From Cynocephalus volans (lineage: Eukaryota > Chordata > Mammalia > Dermoptera > Cynocephalidae), in the NCBI RefSeq assembly GCF_027409185.1, contig NC_084470.1, positions 37,995,001 to 38,059,000 on the forward strand: 64,000 nucleotides of DNA. Reading direction: 5' to 3'. This document shows positions 35,071 through 47,553 of the stretch, in pieces. Positions within the stretch are counted from its first letter, which is position 1. Every line of letters starts with the position of its first letter. The notes under the pieces were generated by a model. The model made no database searches. It was not told the origin of the DNA and worked only from the letters and a program-made list of their open reading frames with translations. The translations under genes and the position numbers were made by a program.

Positions 35071-37754
35071 CTATTAAGCAAATTTCCATTTCACAGGTCA
35101 ATCTAATATACTTACCAACAAATCAAATTGAAGTAAGTCCTATAACAATGGAATTTCTTACTGCTAACAAACTGAGTAGCCTTAAATAATGAAATGGTTT
35201 TTCTGTACTTGATGCCAATGTAAAGGCAAATGATTTCTCACAGATGACAAAATGCATTTAACTATGCACAGCTTGCTTTTATATAATTCAATTGAGATAT
35301 TTTAAGCAAGGGCCATTAAAATGAATTAAGCAGTAACTTTTAAATATAATACAGTCATAACAAAAAATTAGATCTGAATATTAATTATAAACCAAGTATA
35401 ACCACAGGTATAAAAAAGTTAGGTTCTAACTTTTTTAATGTTTTTGAGAAAAAAATTTTTTTATGGGATCCTCAAGTACAATGAATAGAAACCAACTCAC
35501 TTCCATTCAAAAGTTGAAATCCAGACTTGGCACTTTTATGTGAGAAGAAATATGAAAATCCCAGATAAGTAGACAGTAGACACAAGGCCTTTGCTTTGTT
35601 GAATTTTGTTTTAAAAATAAACCTTGGTTTTCAGCTTCATCTGCGATTTCTATGAAAACTAATAAATCACTTTTTACTTGTGTAATTAATAAAATCTAAT
35701 TTGGAAAAAAATGTATTGAATGAATCCAAATTAACTGCAGACTTTTCTATTAAAAATAAAATTTTTTAAAAAACCATGCTGATTCTATGGAAAATATATT
35801 TGCAGTCTCAATTTGAGGTGCTAGAGAGAAGGCCCCTCATTATCCAACAGCAGGAGGAGCCCTAGCTCATTAGGGCAGTGGCAGCCAGAGACTTTGTGGC
35901 TTTTCACCCATCTGAGTCCTCATGACTAAATATACCACAAGAGCCATATATATTACAGCTTCTAGAAAGAGTACAGGCTTGACATACCCAGGTATTCTAG
36001 GGACTATTTTTCCCCTTTGACAGGGTTTCCAGGCTTGCAGTGTTTGGTGGCGCTTTCAGCTTTACCAGGCAAAAGAGGTCAGATATGTAAGTGCTATGGG
36101 CTGCCTTTATGCTGTAATCTACTGAAATTACAGAATTTAACTTGTATAACAATGTATTTCATTTGGGGTTAACACAGACCAACCCACAGAGGGACATAAT
36201 GCACCCTCTCTCTGAAATGATATTTTATGAGAATTGGGGGAAGCGTAGAGGAAGACTGAGGGCTTGCTCGGATACCTGAAATCACACCACATAGGCAGTA
36301 GCCTAATCGACTAACATAAAGCCAGTTCAGCCACTGGAAAAACAACCAAAAAGGATAGCTGGCATGACAGTGTAGCCTTTTAGTTAAATTCTAACTCATA
36401 AGGTAAAATATGGGTGAATAGCTAGATGAAGGAAACAGGATGATATGTTTCAAGAAGTAATATAGCACCCAAGTTTTCAGGGTGTTTATAAGATGCTCAT
36501 ATGAAGATGATAAGAAAAAAAAAATGCTTAAAGGGAAATTATAGAGTCTGTCTCAGTTTGGGTTCCTGAGATGCAGACCCTGCCTAATCACAAGACAAAG
36601 TTTCAAGTACAAGTATTCATTTGGGAGATGGAAGGAAGGCAGTACAAAAATGAGACAATGAAGAAAGAGTAGCCAGTAATGGATAAACTATCAAGCAAGT
36701 CATCTTTCTGGGAGCCTAATCCCATGGGGAATTTTTGCGAAGTAGTGTAAAACACAAATCCCACAGTTAGCTCACCTGAGAGGCAAGGGCACTGAGACGT
36801 TTATAGACCAGCTTTCCTCAGTCATTGGTTAAGGGCAGCTGGGAGAATAGGAGTGTTAATATTCTAGCATAATAGCAAAAAAGAAAGTCCTCAGGCAAAG
36901 AAATGTAGATGTTGTCCAACGTACACTGAAGTGGTAAGGGCAATGGGATATGGGTGGCTCAATCAGTGTGCTGGCTAGAGAGACTCCTGTAGCCAACCAA
37001 TTTCTCACCATGGTTCTAGTGCATTCACAATAAGTAGAGACTTTTAAAATTGTTGTCCTGCTACATTCAAATACATGTGTGCCTATAATAGTGTTGTCTG
37101 TTGTAAATTTTTAAGATCCTTGAGGGAACAGCTCATATCGTTTATTTACATGTCTGTCCATCTCAATTAGATGTGTTGTTTTAAAATAAGGTATTGTCTT
37201 TCAAACACAAAGCACTAATACTGACCTCCTTCAAAAAGACCAAGGTACATACCTTAGAGCTAGTAACAGATTCATGAACAACTCAAAGTGTTTTGTGAAC
37301 AATCTGAGGCTATGAAAAAGAAAGCAGCTAAATGACTCATGAAGAAAAATAGGACCCCAATGGAACTGACCAATCCCTCCATATGAGCTGACACAAGATC
37401 AACACAGATAATAGAATCAGACCATTCCATTAGCAAGAAAAACAAAATTTTAATCCACTTTACAACTTAACCACCACAAGGGAACTTTACTAGAAAGCTA
37501 TCTTTTAGATATCAATGTATGGGATTATTTTATAATTATAACAGCTTTAAAATGAAGTTTTATAGACATTTTAATAACTCCTTCACATCGCTAGAAAGCA
37601 AGAGGGATTCTCATTTATACACATTTATAGTATGTAACTGTTTAATAGTGAAGTCCTAATGCAAACAGTTTCAAATAATATTAAATTTCTTTTTACATCA
37701 ACTATCTCCACATGATTTATGCAATGCTTAATACAATTAAGCATAGGTACATAC
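35071..37754 (-). other. TOP2B: TOP2B intron (2.7 kb)
   Basis: GT-AG. About 36550-36880 looks like an unclassified interspersed repeat (tgggttcctgagatgcagac, aagcaagtcatctttctggg, cagtcattggttaagggcag). About 37085-37180 resembles an L2 3' fragment (agatccttgagggaacagct). 35815-36250 is not recognised. Confidence 0.6.
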
Positions 37755-37865
37755 CTTTTTTAGCAGCTACTGTTTTACTTGGAATTTTATCTGTTTGTTT
37801 CAGACCAAATGATGGTGAAAAAACAGAAGCAGAATCTTCTTCATTACTGTCAAATTTAGCTGAAT
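37755..37865 (-). CDS. TOP2B: TOP2B coding exon: C-terminal domain
   Basis: 111 nt. SAKFDSNEEDSASVFSPSFG then LKQTDKIPSKTVAAKK: Ser/acidic segment with likely phosphosites followed by a basic end. Donor gtatgt, acceptor acttttag. Confidence 0.95.
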
Positions 37866-38781
37866 CTAAAAGTTGCAAAGATTCATTTTCGTAAAGAGAT
37901 TCTATAAAGGCCTCTTAATAAACTTTGATTCTTTTAACTGATGACTTCTCTTTAGCTAGATAATTAATCTTACAAGTTTATATTTTATGATCATATAATC
38001 CACAATATACAAACAGCTGAAAATAAAAAATATATCAATGTTGTACCTCAAAAATGTTAACTCTGTTGTAAAACAATATAGAAATGCAGAGTAGTGAAAA
38101 TTAATAGTCCCAAATGCTAACCATTTAAAATATAACTAGCTAATTACAAAAATACACATTAATGATTTATTTTTAAATGAGATTATTTTAGTATCTAAAG
38201 AAATAATACTATTAACCATTTCAGGAATATCAGTAATAATGTTCAAATCTAAAAGAACAGTAAGTATTCATATTTTTAAATCAATAAGTCATTGAAGATT
38301 AATTTAAAAGGCATGCAGGCATACCTTCAGTTTACTTACGCATTCAAATTAGTTTAGTTAATTAATCAATTCTTCCCTCCCTCAAACCACAACAGGAACT
38401 ACTAAAATGGCTACCTGGATGTAAGTAAATTTTATAAGTGTTTTGACATGCTGTCAAAAATGAATATCTATACATATAGAACACGTATCAAACCTAGGTA
38501 TATCTGTATATATGTGTATTATAAGATGCAAGACAGTGAATCAATTAAGTAAACTTTAAAATTGCACACACACAAAATATAAGAAACAAAATGCATATAC
38601 CCTAATTTTGTTCCTCTGAAGGTTTTAGTTTCTCAGGTACTAGGGTTTAGTAAAACAAATGTGCACCTATATTGGTTCTCTTATAGCTTTAGAAAACTGT
38701 CATACATACACTCACATTGCCATGAAAATCAAATTTCAATCTTCCAAAATTTCTTTTAACTTCTTTTCTCTCATTAAAATA

Positions 38782-38836
<55 letters not shown>

Positions 38837-39098
38837 CTCTTTCTCTCTCTCTCGTTAAGCCTGGCCACCGAAATGCTTCCATAATAGTTATTTTGACCAA
38901 TCGGTGGGGAATCACCTCAGAAAAAGTAAGTAGACCTTATTACCTTGAGCAAAATGTAAAAAGGTAAGTTTTCTACTGATGAAAAAATCTGAAATTAAAT
39001 AAAGATCTAATAATTTAGCTAATAATTTATTTTCTCTCCACCACTAAAACATAGCAATAATACAATAAGTAACCAATGAAAAAATTAAATGAGCATAC
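37866..39098 (-). other. TOP2B: TOP2B intron (1.2 kb)
   Basis: GT-AG. AT-rich. Contains a (CA)25 microsatellite at 38785-38834 and nothing else identifiable. Confidence 0.85.
38785..38834. repeat. (CA)25 microsatellite
   Basis: An uninterrupted CA tract of 50 bases followed by a TC-rich stretch (tctctttctctctctctc). Confidence 0.97.
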
Positions 39099-39178
39099 CA
39101 TCTTCTGACTTCTGAGAGTATGAAGGAAATGAGAAGAGATTCCCAAAATCCGGACTTTTTTTGTCATGCAAAGATTTT
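39099..39178 (-). CDS. TOP2B: TOP2B coding exon: C-terminal domain
   Basis: 80 nt: one base, 26 codons (KSLHDKKSPDFGNLFSFPSY then SQKSED), one base. Donor gtatgc, acceptor ctaatag. Conserved aromatic/Ser-rich linker of the beta C-terminal domain. Confidence 0.94.
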
Positions 39179-39689
39179 CTATTAGAAAGAAAATAAACAC
39201 CACAAAGAGGATGTAATTTAAATATCTGGTTTCAACACTGATAAATTATATATAATATGTACTATATTATATACAATATATATAATATGCAGGATTATAA
39301 TCAGAACAAAACTTTAGTTCTCTTAGTTCATTCTTTTTCTGTTAAAGATAGAGTAAACACTTTTTCTCTCTTATATGCACAAGTATGTACACATACATAT
39401 AAACCATGGGTACACACGTGCATACAGAAACTAAATAAATCAATGATTTAACATAAAAAATGAACAGGAACTGAGCAATGATTCAAAGTTATTCAAAACA
39501 CCATTAAACTAAATTCTATAGTTGATAGTAATAATCATTCCAGAACTTAATATCTGCAAATTATTGGCAAAAACCTAAGGAGAAAGAATCCCCATTATAA
39601 CAGGCAATAATCCTATTTCTGATCTTGGACTATAGGTAGGCAGTTATTTCAGGATCTGGACAAGGCCAATAGTAATAGGTGGGAAAATA

Positions 39690-39840
39690 TTTCTTTAAAA
39701 AATCTGAAATATGACTAATGGGTACAAAATTATGCTATCTACCCTAAGTGAATCATTGTACGGTACATGCATGTATTCAAACAACACACTGTACCCATAA
39801 GTACATGTAAATGTTAAATTTTTTTTTTTTTTTAATTGAA
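39690..39840 (+). repeat. L1 3'-end fragment
   Basis: aatgggtacaaaattatgct, cattgtacggtacatgcatg, acaacacactgtacccataa: the 3' end phrase of an older L1. A similar piece lies at 61340-61535. Confidence 0.6.
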
Positions 39841-39969
39841 ATAGTTCACAAACCTCATATCTGTGCATGTTAGTATTCACATTTACCCAAAGCAAGAGAA
39901 ATCAGTCAAGGCCAAATCTAGGGAAGAAACATAAACCCCCCCAATTCTAAAGATTCAGTAACTTTTCTC

Positions 39970-40185
39970 AAAACCACGGGTTGTCCAACTATATCCCATG
40001 GGCCTGATGCCTATTTTTGTAAATAATGTTTTATTAGAACATGGCTACAGTCATGTTCATATTGTGTTTATGGCTGCTTTCTTGCTACAATGGCACATTG
40101 AGTAGTTGTGACAGAAACCGTATGGCCAGCGAAATACAAAATATTTACTATTGAGCTCTTTGTGGAAAAAGTTTGCCAATCCAAT
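39970..40185 (-). repeat. hAT-type MITE relic
   Basis: ggttgtccaactatatccca, taatgttttattagaacatg, ctgctttcttgctacaatgg and ctttgtggaaaaagtttgcc: a Charlie-type MITE read in antisense. Confidence 0.65.
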
Positions 40186-40370
40186 TTCTCCTCTAAACTG
40201 CAGCAATAACTATGGGAACAGGTGCAATATTAACAAGATTTACTCCTTTATGAAGACCTTACCTAGAATGATAACAATTTCTTAGAAAGATCTCACTGTA
40301 AGATCTTTGGCAGATGCCTACAACAACTATCTGTACCATATTACTGAATAGCAGCTGCTTCATTACTTAC

Positions 40371-40572
40371 TCTGGAGCAGCTTTTGATTTGCCTGGTGAA
40401 AATGTATATTCATCTTTATCTAAGCCATCTGAAGGAACAAATTCATCTTCCCCATCATTTATTATGGGAGATGCTTTAACTTTCAATTCTTCTAAATCAT
40501 TATTGTCATCATCATCATCAGCATCATCATCCTCCTCTTCTGAGAAATCAAATGTGTACTTAGGTCTTTCAG
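40371..40572 (-). CDS. TOP2B: TOP2B coding exon: acidic run of the C-terminal domain
   Basis: 202 nt. ERPKYTFDFSEEEDDDADDD continues into DDNNDLEELKVKA, then EFVPSDGLDKDEYTFSPGKS. The Asp run is encoded by GAT/GAC repeats (cat/atc on the + strand, about 40498-40545), so its length can vary by slippage. Donor gtaagt, acceptor tgctag. Confidence 0.96.
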
Positions 40573-42086
40573 CTAGCAGAAAAATAAAAGTAAATGTTAA
40601 ATTCAAATCCTAGCTTTATCCACATGAAATATTATTGATAACACATTTGAAAAATATTCCAGCTATCTCTAAAAACACACAAGAAAAAAAAAAAGAGAGA
40701 AGCATTAAGAGAATAAAAACCAACACTGGCCTCAGTTATTTGATAGTGTTAACATCTTTCTTACACTTTCCTATAGGATATTATTTCCTATAGGATAATG
40801 CTGCATAAGTTAGGAGAGCATAAACTGATGGAACTGGTTGATTAGGATGTTGCTTGTTTTACTTAAATATTTCTCAGAAACACTGAGGAAATAATCAGTA
40901 TGGCTTTGTCTCACATGGCCACTGTATGACTAGTAATATAAGATTTCCTATTTCTACAATTACAAACGACAAATTTTACAGTTTTTTAAAAAGTGCTAAA
41001 CTATCTCTTAACCTCTTAGATAAAAACTGCTATCTTCTCTTCAGGGTTAATTTTACTGTGAAATAACAAAGACAATTTTTCAGATGAATTAGAAAAGATA
41101 GGAGAAATAAGACCTCAATATAATAGCAAAACAATAATTTAACACAATGTATAAAAAGGTACTAATTATGGGAAAAGGCATATTGGTATATTGCAAAGAA
41201 GTTTTATTATAATTTCTAGCATGTATTATGGAATAAAATTTAAAAATCATTTGAATGATATGTAATTTCATTTTGATGTATGGAAAAGCCTAAACACAAT
41301 TTTGAAACAATTTAATAAATGAATTTTCATGTAACTTAAGTTACTCATGTTAAAGATTCACCTATATTATGATACCTATGTACATTAGGAAAAGAAACCC
41401 AATCACTTGGTAATTACAGAACCAAAGAATTTAAGGGCTGACATACAATTAAATATGTATTCTCTAACAATCATACAGTAAAAAACCATAATATTGTAGC
41501 ATTCATTTAAAAAATTAAGACAACAAAATTTGAGGAGAATCTGTAAAATAGGAAACATTAGATTTTAATTATTTGAACACTTTAAGTTAATGAATATTCA
41601 GAAAGGATCAAATCACATGCTTAACAGCAATATATAAAAGCAAAATGAGATTCTGCAGCCTAACCCTACCACTGCAATTATTAAGAAAGCTATGTGCATG
41701 GAATCAGATTCTTAAAGTAGGAGAGAACTTTTCATGATACAAGGGATAGAAAACAGAGAAAAACAAAACCACAAAGCACTTCTAGTACATCCATCACTAC
41801 TGGTACACTACCAAGGTACTTTTTTAGCAATCATCTTCAAATTATGGAGGGAATATAACCCAAACTTTATAATAAAAATCAATAAGAAAACATGATTCAC
41901 TTTAGAGAAATTTGTTTTATGTCCAACTTGGCGAGAAAAGACCATTCCATAAAGCATTTTTTTATCTTTGTAATAGCAACTGCTAAATGGTTTTGTCCTT
42001 TAGCAACATTGATAATACCAACAATATCAACTTATAGGTTAAACTATAATATACAGTAAAAATCAATATAAAATTTGTCAAAATAC
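40573..42086 (-). other. TOP2B: TOP2B intron (1.5 kb)
   Basis: GT-AG. AT-rich. I recognise no repeat or RNA gene. Confidence 0.8.
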
Positions 42087-42248
42087 CAGCCGCTCTTCTA
42101 AGCAAAGAATCTCTTGGAATAACCACAGGTTCTGTTTCTTCCAAGTCACTTTCTGACTTGGATTCATCATCTGACCAAGGATTCCGTTTCTTCACTTTCT
42201 TTGCACCGGGTTTACCAGATGATGTAGGTGTTTTTCTTACCCTTGTAC
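42087..42248 (-). CDS. TOP2B: TOP2B coding exon: C-terminal domain, NLS region
   Basis: 162 nt, 53 full codons. TRVRKTPTSSGKPGAKKVKK then RNPWSDDESKSESDLEETEP. The KKVKKR cluster is a typical nuclear localisation signal, followed by a CK2-type acidic block. Acceptor cttatag, donor gtattt. Confidence 0.96.
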
Positions 42249-42464
42249 CTATAAGCAAAGGAACAGCAATAAGATATATATCAATACTTACACAATGTCA
42301 GTAAAAATAAAACTGTTATAAAAAAAAGTTCATTATAAAATAACAAACGTTCATGAAAATTGAAGGCATTACTTCAACTACTAGAAAAAAGCCTAGAAGA
42401 ATCTAGTAATGCTCTGTACATATAGTTTTTCTCACAAAAAAAGAAAACTGTAATAATTCCTCAC

Positions 42465-42609
42465 CAGGATCCTTTTTCTCCCTTTTGGGTTTGGAACCTT
42501 TATTTATAGGAGTTGAAGGGGTCAATGCCTCTTCTCCTGTACCTTCTACCGGTATTCCACTGAATTCTTCATCAAATTCCACTTTTACTGCTGTGGTATC
42601 AAGATCACC
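42465..42609 (-). CDS. TOP2B: TOP2B coding exon: C-terminal domain
   Basis: 145 nt. GDLDTTAVKVEFDEEFSGIP, then TGEEALTPSTPINKGSKPKR and EKKDP. Donor gtgagg, acceptor tatgtag. A 216-nt intron separates it from the next exon. Confidence 0.95.
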
Positions 42610-43099
42610 CTACATATTAAAAAAAGATATTAAAAAGATAACCAAACCATGGATAAATATAAAAATGAACACCATATTATTTTAGAGATACAGTTCCAGT
42701 CAATAGATGGCTTCTTCATATAAGTTTTAAAAAGAAGTGATTTTGTGGAGGACCTAACAGATGACTTGTATCAGATCATGTTTCATCTTACTTCATTTAT
42801 CCATAGCAAATGATATTGCTTAAAACTCTAATTTTCTGGTACACTCAATGAGAAGACAGAAGCACCCATAAAAAACAAGAAGGCAGCTTTTGATTATCAA
42901 AGGGACTCTCAGACCAATAGCTAAGTATACTAAAAGGTACCTGCAAAATTACAATCTTCAAATAATTGAAGGAGAGTAAGCAACACATGTCATGCTCTGC
43001 TAGGCACTATAAGGCAAATTCCCAACCCTAAGGCTATGGGGGGGAAAAAATGAGAGAGAGAGAGAAAGACACACACAAAGACAATTCATTACAATACGA

Positions 43100-44000
43100 G
43101 AAACAGTACAGAGGGAGGTATATCAATGGTACCAGAGAAGGCTCCTAAAAGGAGCCTTCCTGACTGAGTTCTGAAGGAATCAAGTAAGTGTGCCAGATGA
43201 GAAGGATGGAGGGAACAGCATACCAGGCAAAAGGCACAAAGGAATGAAACATCACATTATGTTTAAAGAATTAGGTTTTTAAACATAGGAAATACTCTAC
43301 TAGGATTCACGGAAAGGTAAGAGGAAAGAGTAGCCAGGTGTAGAGGAGTGCAGATGCTAAATCACTGTAAACCAGGAGTTTGTGTTTAGTCAGTGGGGAG
43401 TAACTGAAGGTTTTTAAGTATTTGTGTAATAATCAGTTACTTTTAAGAATTATCTTTCTGGTAGTAAAATACAGGACAGAAAGGAATGAAGTGGAGAAAA
43501 GTAGAAATCATGATTAAATAACTAAGAGACAGGGAACTAATTAAGAGGACCACTTTAAGTATCTCAGAGAAAACATCGAATTCTAAGGCAGTGTCAACGG
43601 GGACCAAGATAAAGGGATGAATTTTGTAATTACTTAGTAGGCAGTCAATAGGATTTAGTCACTGATTAAATGAGAAAAATCCCAAAGTTTTTGGCTGGTT
43701 AGTGAAGGCTGATAGCGTCATTAACTGAGACAAGGCACAGAGCAGGTTCTGAAATTAGGATAAAGGGTCCAGTTTCCGACATGCTACGTTTAAGAGGCTT
43801 TGGACAGTCAGGTGGCTGTATGAACTTAGCACTCCTGAAAACATTATAACTTAGGGACATAGATTTAGGAGTCATCAGTGTGAGTGGGAAAAGCTCTGGA
43901 CACATATGAGGTTACTGGACAGACTATAAAAGGTAGAGAAAAGAGTGCTGAGAACGGAACCTGACAAACACTAAGTGAAAAGGAAAGAAGCCATTTTCCT
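43100..44000 (+). repeat. L2 LINE relic, about 0.9 kb
   Basis: ggagccttcctgactgagtt, gaacagcataccaggcaaaa, cagtggggagtaactgaagg and gatttaggagtcatcagtgt are in L2 consensus order. Non-coding. Confidence 0.7.
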
Positions 44001-44319
44001 ATGGAGAAAGGCAAGGGTGCATGGGTAGGTGAAGCTGTGTGTGGTGGGGAATCAGTTTATCAGAATAGTACAAGAGACTGTCTACTGTGGTGTTTAAATT
44101 GCCCCTATACTTTAAATATTAGCCCTGTACAGAGAACTCTCCAATCTCTAGCTCTAGCTCTTAGGCTCATTTCCCAAACTCTAATTAGACTGAGCCTATA
44201 TTCCCAACTACCTGTTGGACATATCTACATATATATATTTCCCTGGGTTCTAAAATCAACCTGTCCAGAAATATTAGCCTCTCCAAGACCATCATACGTC
44301 CTGTTTCCTCAGCTCTGAA

Positions 44320-44470
44320 CATCCTTCCTGACATTTCTTTTTTCTAGCTAACTCTAGCCTATCCTGCTTGAGGACAGCTAAGTGTCATATTTTTAAAATC
44401 CTCAGTAGCACCTATCAGTGCCAATGACATAGATTGTGAGTAATAATTGTTTAAATAAGGACAAAAACAG
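44320..44470 (+). repeat. L2 3'-end fragment
   Basis: gaacatccttcctgacattt, tgcttgaggacagctaagtg, gtgagtaataattgtttaaa: an L2 3' terminal pattern. Confidence 0.5.
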
Positions 44471-44914
44471 ATAAATGAATAGTAAAAGATGATAGCTTAC
44501 TCTGAAAGCCAAATAGAACCCTTTCTGCTATGACTTCCTTAACTGATCATGACATAGAATTAAAGTTTATATTTTTTAAGTTAATATATTCATTCTTTTT
44601 TTTTTCTTGGTCCCAAGATTTTTATTTATAAGGCTGCTGAGTAGAGTGTTTCTATCTCTCATTTGAAAAACTGAATTACTTAAGTAGCTCTTTACATATA
44701 TGTGGATCCTTAACCGATATGTTTTCCTTCTATGGATCAACTGCTCTCATAGAAAAAGTGATTTCCTAACACAACTGAAACATTTTAGAAACAAAATGAA
44801 GCATGATTTAAGCATATGGTAAAATTTTATAAATATATATACATTATATATAATTATATACATATAACTATAGAGGCAGAGTCTACCAATGAGCTAAAAC
44901 AAGATGTGTCATAC

Positions 44915-45109
44915 CTTCTTCTTCTTCAGCAACTTTTTGCTGGCATCTGCCTTCATAGCAGTAATTTCAGGAATTATCCTTCTCCCATAAGGTGAGGGCA
45001 TTGTCTCTTCCAACTGAAGTTTCTTCACCTTAGGTTTACCAACTTTACCTTTTATTGCTTTTCCAGACATTCCAGCCATAATATCTTCTCGTTCCTGCGC
45101 TTCTACTTT
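44915..45109 (-). CDS. TOP2B: TOP2B coding exon: end of C-gate and start of tail
   Basis: 195 nt, 65 codons, phase 0. KVEAQEREDIMAGMSGKAIK, VGKPKVKKLQLEETMPSPYG, then RRIIPEITAMKADASKKLLK and KKK. It marks the end of the structured core and the beginning of the basic, disordered tail. Donor gtatga, acceptor acttcag. Confidence 0.96.
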
Positions 45110-45639
45110 CTGAAGTATAACAGGGGGAAGGGGGAAGGGGAAGGCAGCCATAAACAACTTCTTAGAAAAGACAATCACTACTGCATAAAAAATTGAAACA
45201 AATATTCACTCACTAAGGAATAAAGCTTTCCTTTTAACTGATCTAATCCAAAGAAAAATAATGGAAAAAAATAAGGAATTCTAAATCAGAAGATCTGAGT
45301 TGTAATCCCAATTCATCTAACTAGCTTCTTATTTGTAATACAAAAGGATATTGGTGATTAAATGACTGAATTGGTCCCTTCCAATTTTAGAATCCTATGA
45401 GGTATTATGGAATCAAGACCTGTGATGAACTGGTATCATCAGTATCCTAGTACATCACACACAAAGACAGTTCTGTTAACAAGTATGATGCTATTCTTTT
45501 CTATTGCATTACCCATAACAGAAAATATTTTAAAAATGGTTTATAAACATAAATTAAAGTCAGAAAATATTAAAAATGCCAATATAGTTACATTTAGGCG
45601 GTTCTATGTAACAATAAATGAGGATATAATCATAATTAA

Positions 45640-45705
45640 TCCTGTGGTCCCCATCTTATGGATAAGAAAACTGAGACTCTGAGAGGCTGAGTAATTGCTC
45701 TTAAC
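45640..45705. repeat. MIR/L2-type scrap
   Basis: ccatcttatggataagaaaa followed by ctgagactctgagaggctga. Confidence 0.5.
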
Positions 45706-45717
45706 AATAACGATATA

Positions 45718-45831
45718 TTTCAAATCCCCTTACCGGCCAGCTGCCAAAATGAATGAATGAATGAATAAATAAATAAATAAATAAATAAATATAAACATAA
45801 ATATTGTGTGTGTGTGTGTGTGTGTGTGTGT
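45718..45831 (+). repeat. 5'-truncated tRNA-like SINE with AAAT and (GT)n tail
   Basis: caaatccccttaccggccag resembles the 3' half of the SINEs at 30298 and 48221. It is followed by TGAA and TAAA units to about 45790 and, after a short spacer, a (GT)13 tract (45806-45831). Confidence 0.65.
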
Positions 45832-47167
45832 ATAATTCCTCTCTAAGCACGTTATTTAATCTAAGTTTCAGTATCTTTACCTATATAACAGGTTAATATT
45901 AACCTCTTTCATTTGTGGTAGTGGTGAAAGTCACTTTGAGGATACATAGAATACAGTGCCAGTGTATAATATTTAATGAATGATATCATTAGACTTTAAA
46001 TGACTCAGAGAGACAAGAAATTTAAGTCTAAAATTTTTTAGATGTTAAAAAAAAATAGTACATGCAGAATTTAAATAAGTTGTCTAGACCTATTTTGCTA
46101 ATTGTCAAATAATAAAATAAATAAGGTGATGAATTAAAAGCGAAAAGAGTATTTTACACTAAGATTATTTTGAATGATGATTTTTCATTAGTGAGAAAAT
46201 TTATAGGCATAATCATAAAAACTTTCCTGTATTTCACTGTAGTAGTCAGTAATCAAATTTAAAGCAATATCAGAATCATTAACATTAATCAGAAACAATA
46301 ATTTTCCTTTTAATATATACTTGTGTCATTTTTAATGGATATTAATTTTCTAATGCATAAGAAAAGCCAGCAGAAAAAAATGTGCCTCAAACTTTTAAAA
46401 AATCTAATTAATGAACAATATATGAAAAGCATAAACCAAAGCATACTTATATTGTGGCACCTGAAAGATCATTGACGAAACCTAGAAAAATACCATTAAA
46501 AAATTCCAGAAAATCTATTAGGCAACTAATATACCACACTTGTTCTTAAGAGTTCTAATTCTGACTTTAGCCATGAAAATAAAACTACAGCACGTGGACA
46601 ATAAATCAATGAAACAACTGAAAAGTAAAAAATAAAAATAATATCATATGAGTAATAATAAACAGTAGTTTACCTTTTGGTACTCAAAATCAGATGTTCA
46701 TACTGCTACCATTAATTTAATTCTAATATTTTAAGTTGGCAATTTTAGGAAATTAGAATTCTACTTGAAGAAAACTAGGTTATAACAAAAATGTTGAAAT
46801 TTCTCTAAGTCTAAAATCAAAGTAGCTATATTAATTATGTATACATATTGGTCTTATCTCTTTTGCAGGAAAACATTAAGCTGAATCCATTAGCTAATTT
46901 AGATGTCAGTTAAAAAATTTTAACTAATGGAAGGTACCCAAAATTTCATTTATTCTAAATTTCAACTCTATAGCACTTATATTCATCCACATCAGAAATA
47001 ACTTTTTATAACTCTGTATAACTAGAAGCTCAATTCTCACTCATCTTATAAACATATTAACCCTTAAAAGTTAAAGAAAACTCTGAGAGAATTTAATCTA
47101 AAAGAATTTCATGCTTGTTTCATAAACATTACTTTTCCAAATACATTTTAATAGAGAATCAACCTAC

Positions 47168-47251
47168 ATCCAGTTCTTCAACAAATGCTGCTAAATCTTC
47201 TTTCCAAAGATCTGAAGGAGATTTTCTTTTCAGATCGTTGACCTCTCGCCC
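47168..47251 (-). CDS. TOP2B: TOP2B coding exon: C-gate coiled coil
   Basis: 84 nt, 28 codons, phase 0: GREVNDLKRKSPSDLWKEDL then AAFVEELD. In type IIA enzymes this is the returning helix of the coiled-coil C-gate. Donor gtaggt, acceptor ttatag. Confidence 0.96.
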
Positions 47252-47397
47252 CTATAATAAAAAAGTAGTATAGTTTAAACATTCAATAATTTTTAAATGT
47301 ATAAAGGGTAAATCAAAATACTTATTTTTGGAAAATGAAAAAAATGATGGATAACACTGAAATAGTTTCAAATTATGTAACCCACAAAAGTTCATAC

Positions 47398-47553
47398 TTT
47401 TGAATCTCTCTGTTTAATCAGTTCTTCAACTTTTTCTTTAGTAAGAGACCACAGAGACATATTTAAAATATAATTAAAATCGGGGCCTGAAGGAGTTCCT
47501 GAATCAGAGGAACTATCATCATGCTGGTTTGGGGTTTCTTCCTCTTCTGCAGC
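47398..47553 (-). CDS. TOP2B: TOP2B coding exon: C-gate region
   Basis: 156 nt, 52 codons. An acidic loop (AAEEEETPNQHDDSSSDSGT) then PDFNYILNMSLWSLTKEKVE and ELIKQRDSK, the conserved YLLxMxLWSLTxEK-type C-gate motif. Only 146 nt of intron separate it from exon 47168. Donor gtatga, acceptor tttgcag. Confidence 0.96.

Larger units (their letters stand above)
39179..40370 (-). other. TOP2B: TOP2B intron (1.2 kb)
   Basis: GT-AG. Holds an old L1 3' fragment (about 39690-39840) and a hAT-type MITE (about 39970-40185). An AT/TA tract lies near 39245-39290. Confidence 0.75.
42610..44914 (-). other. TOP2B: TOP2B intron (2.3 kb) with a long L2
   Basis: GT-AG. Mostly L2-derived (43100-44000 and 44320-44470). 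The last 400 bases are AT-rich and unassigned. Confidence 0.7.
45110..47167 (-). other. TOP2B: TOP2B intron (2.1 kb)
   Basis: GT-AG. Contains a MIR scrap (about 45640-45705), a truncated SINE tail with AAAT and GT repeats (45718-45831), then more than 1 kb of AT-rich sequence (46100-47160) in which I find no repeat. That quiet part might be conserved, but this cannot be told here. Confidence 0.7.
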
